The notes beneath the pieces were generated by a model. It had not been told where the DNA came from and did not search any database. It worked only from the letters and a program-made list of their open reading frames with translations. A DNA stretch of 6,198 nucleotides from an uncultured Rhodanobacteraceae bacterium (GTDB taxonomy: Bacteria > Pseudomonadota > Gammaproteobacteria > Xanthomonadales > Rhodanobacteraceae): assembly GCA_913053815.1 (NCBI GenBank), contig CAJXGK010000124.1, positions 1 to 6,198 on the forward strand, read 5' to 3'. This document shows, one piece after another, positions 6,181 to 6,198 of the stretch; positions within the stretch are counted from its first letter, which is position 1, and each line of letters opens with the position of its first letter. Position numbers and translations under genes: made by a program.

Positions 6181-6198
6181 GGTAAGGCACAAACCGCA
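6181..6198 (+). repeat. Short dispersed repeat at the right edge, GGTAAGGCACAAACCGCA
   Basis: It matches 3219-3236 at 15 of 18 positions. It runs to the window end and may continue. Here it follows the paired inverted element, whereas at 3219 it precedes it, so the modules are not in fixed order. Confidence 0.4.

Overview
The window looks like chromosomal DNA from a Gram-negative proteobacterium, probably a gammaproteobacterium. It carries an LPS inner-core heptose operon of enterobacterial type, with a fused HldE followed by HldD. It also has an undecaprenyl-phosphate sugar transferase ending in the typical NKNAY-like tail, and a lipoprotein with a classical lipobox. Coding DNA is fairly GC-rich. 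Intergenic DNA holds short GTCAT...ATCCAG repeats of a kind scattered through many proteobacterial genomes. The genus cannot be told from this window.

Left part (1-1700, minus strand): the first 48 codons of an unidentified lipoprotein (1-144) lie downstream of a complete WcaJ-type polyprenyl-phosphate sugar phosphotransferase (300-1700), which would start assembly of an exopolysaccharide or O-antigen repeat unit. Middle (1701-2304): a long divergent intergenic region with an AT-rich island that probably holds the promoters. Then, on the plus strand (2305-3078), comes a cis-prenyltransferase of the UppS superfamily. Its motifs resemble the short-chain Z-farnesyl diphosphate synthase branch (mycobacterial Rv1086) more than housekeeping UppS. 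Positions 3079-3509 are a repeat-rich convergent intergenic region with a possible terminator.

Right part (3510-5920, minus strand): a two-gene operon, hldE then hldD, overlapping by 4 bases (GTGA). It makes ADP-L-glycero-beta-D-manno-heptose for the LPS inner core. The operon is bracketed by two copies of the same paired inverted-repeat element (3332-3431 and 6084-6169).

Taken together this is a cell-envelope polysaccharide neighbourhood: nucleotide-activated heptose supply, an initiating sugar transferase loading a polyprenyl carrier, and an enzyme of polyprenyl synthesis. The genes are conventional. The least ordinary items are the divergent prenyltransferase, the repeat architecture around hldED and the long leader of the prenyltransferase gene. 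I see no clear new system, CRISPR array, tRNA, rRNA, insertion sequence or phage gene.
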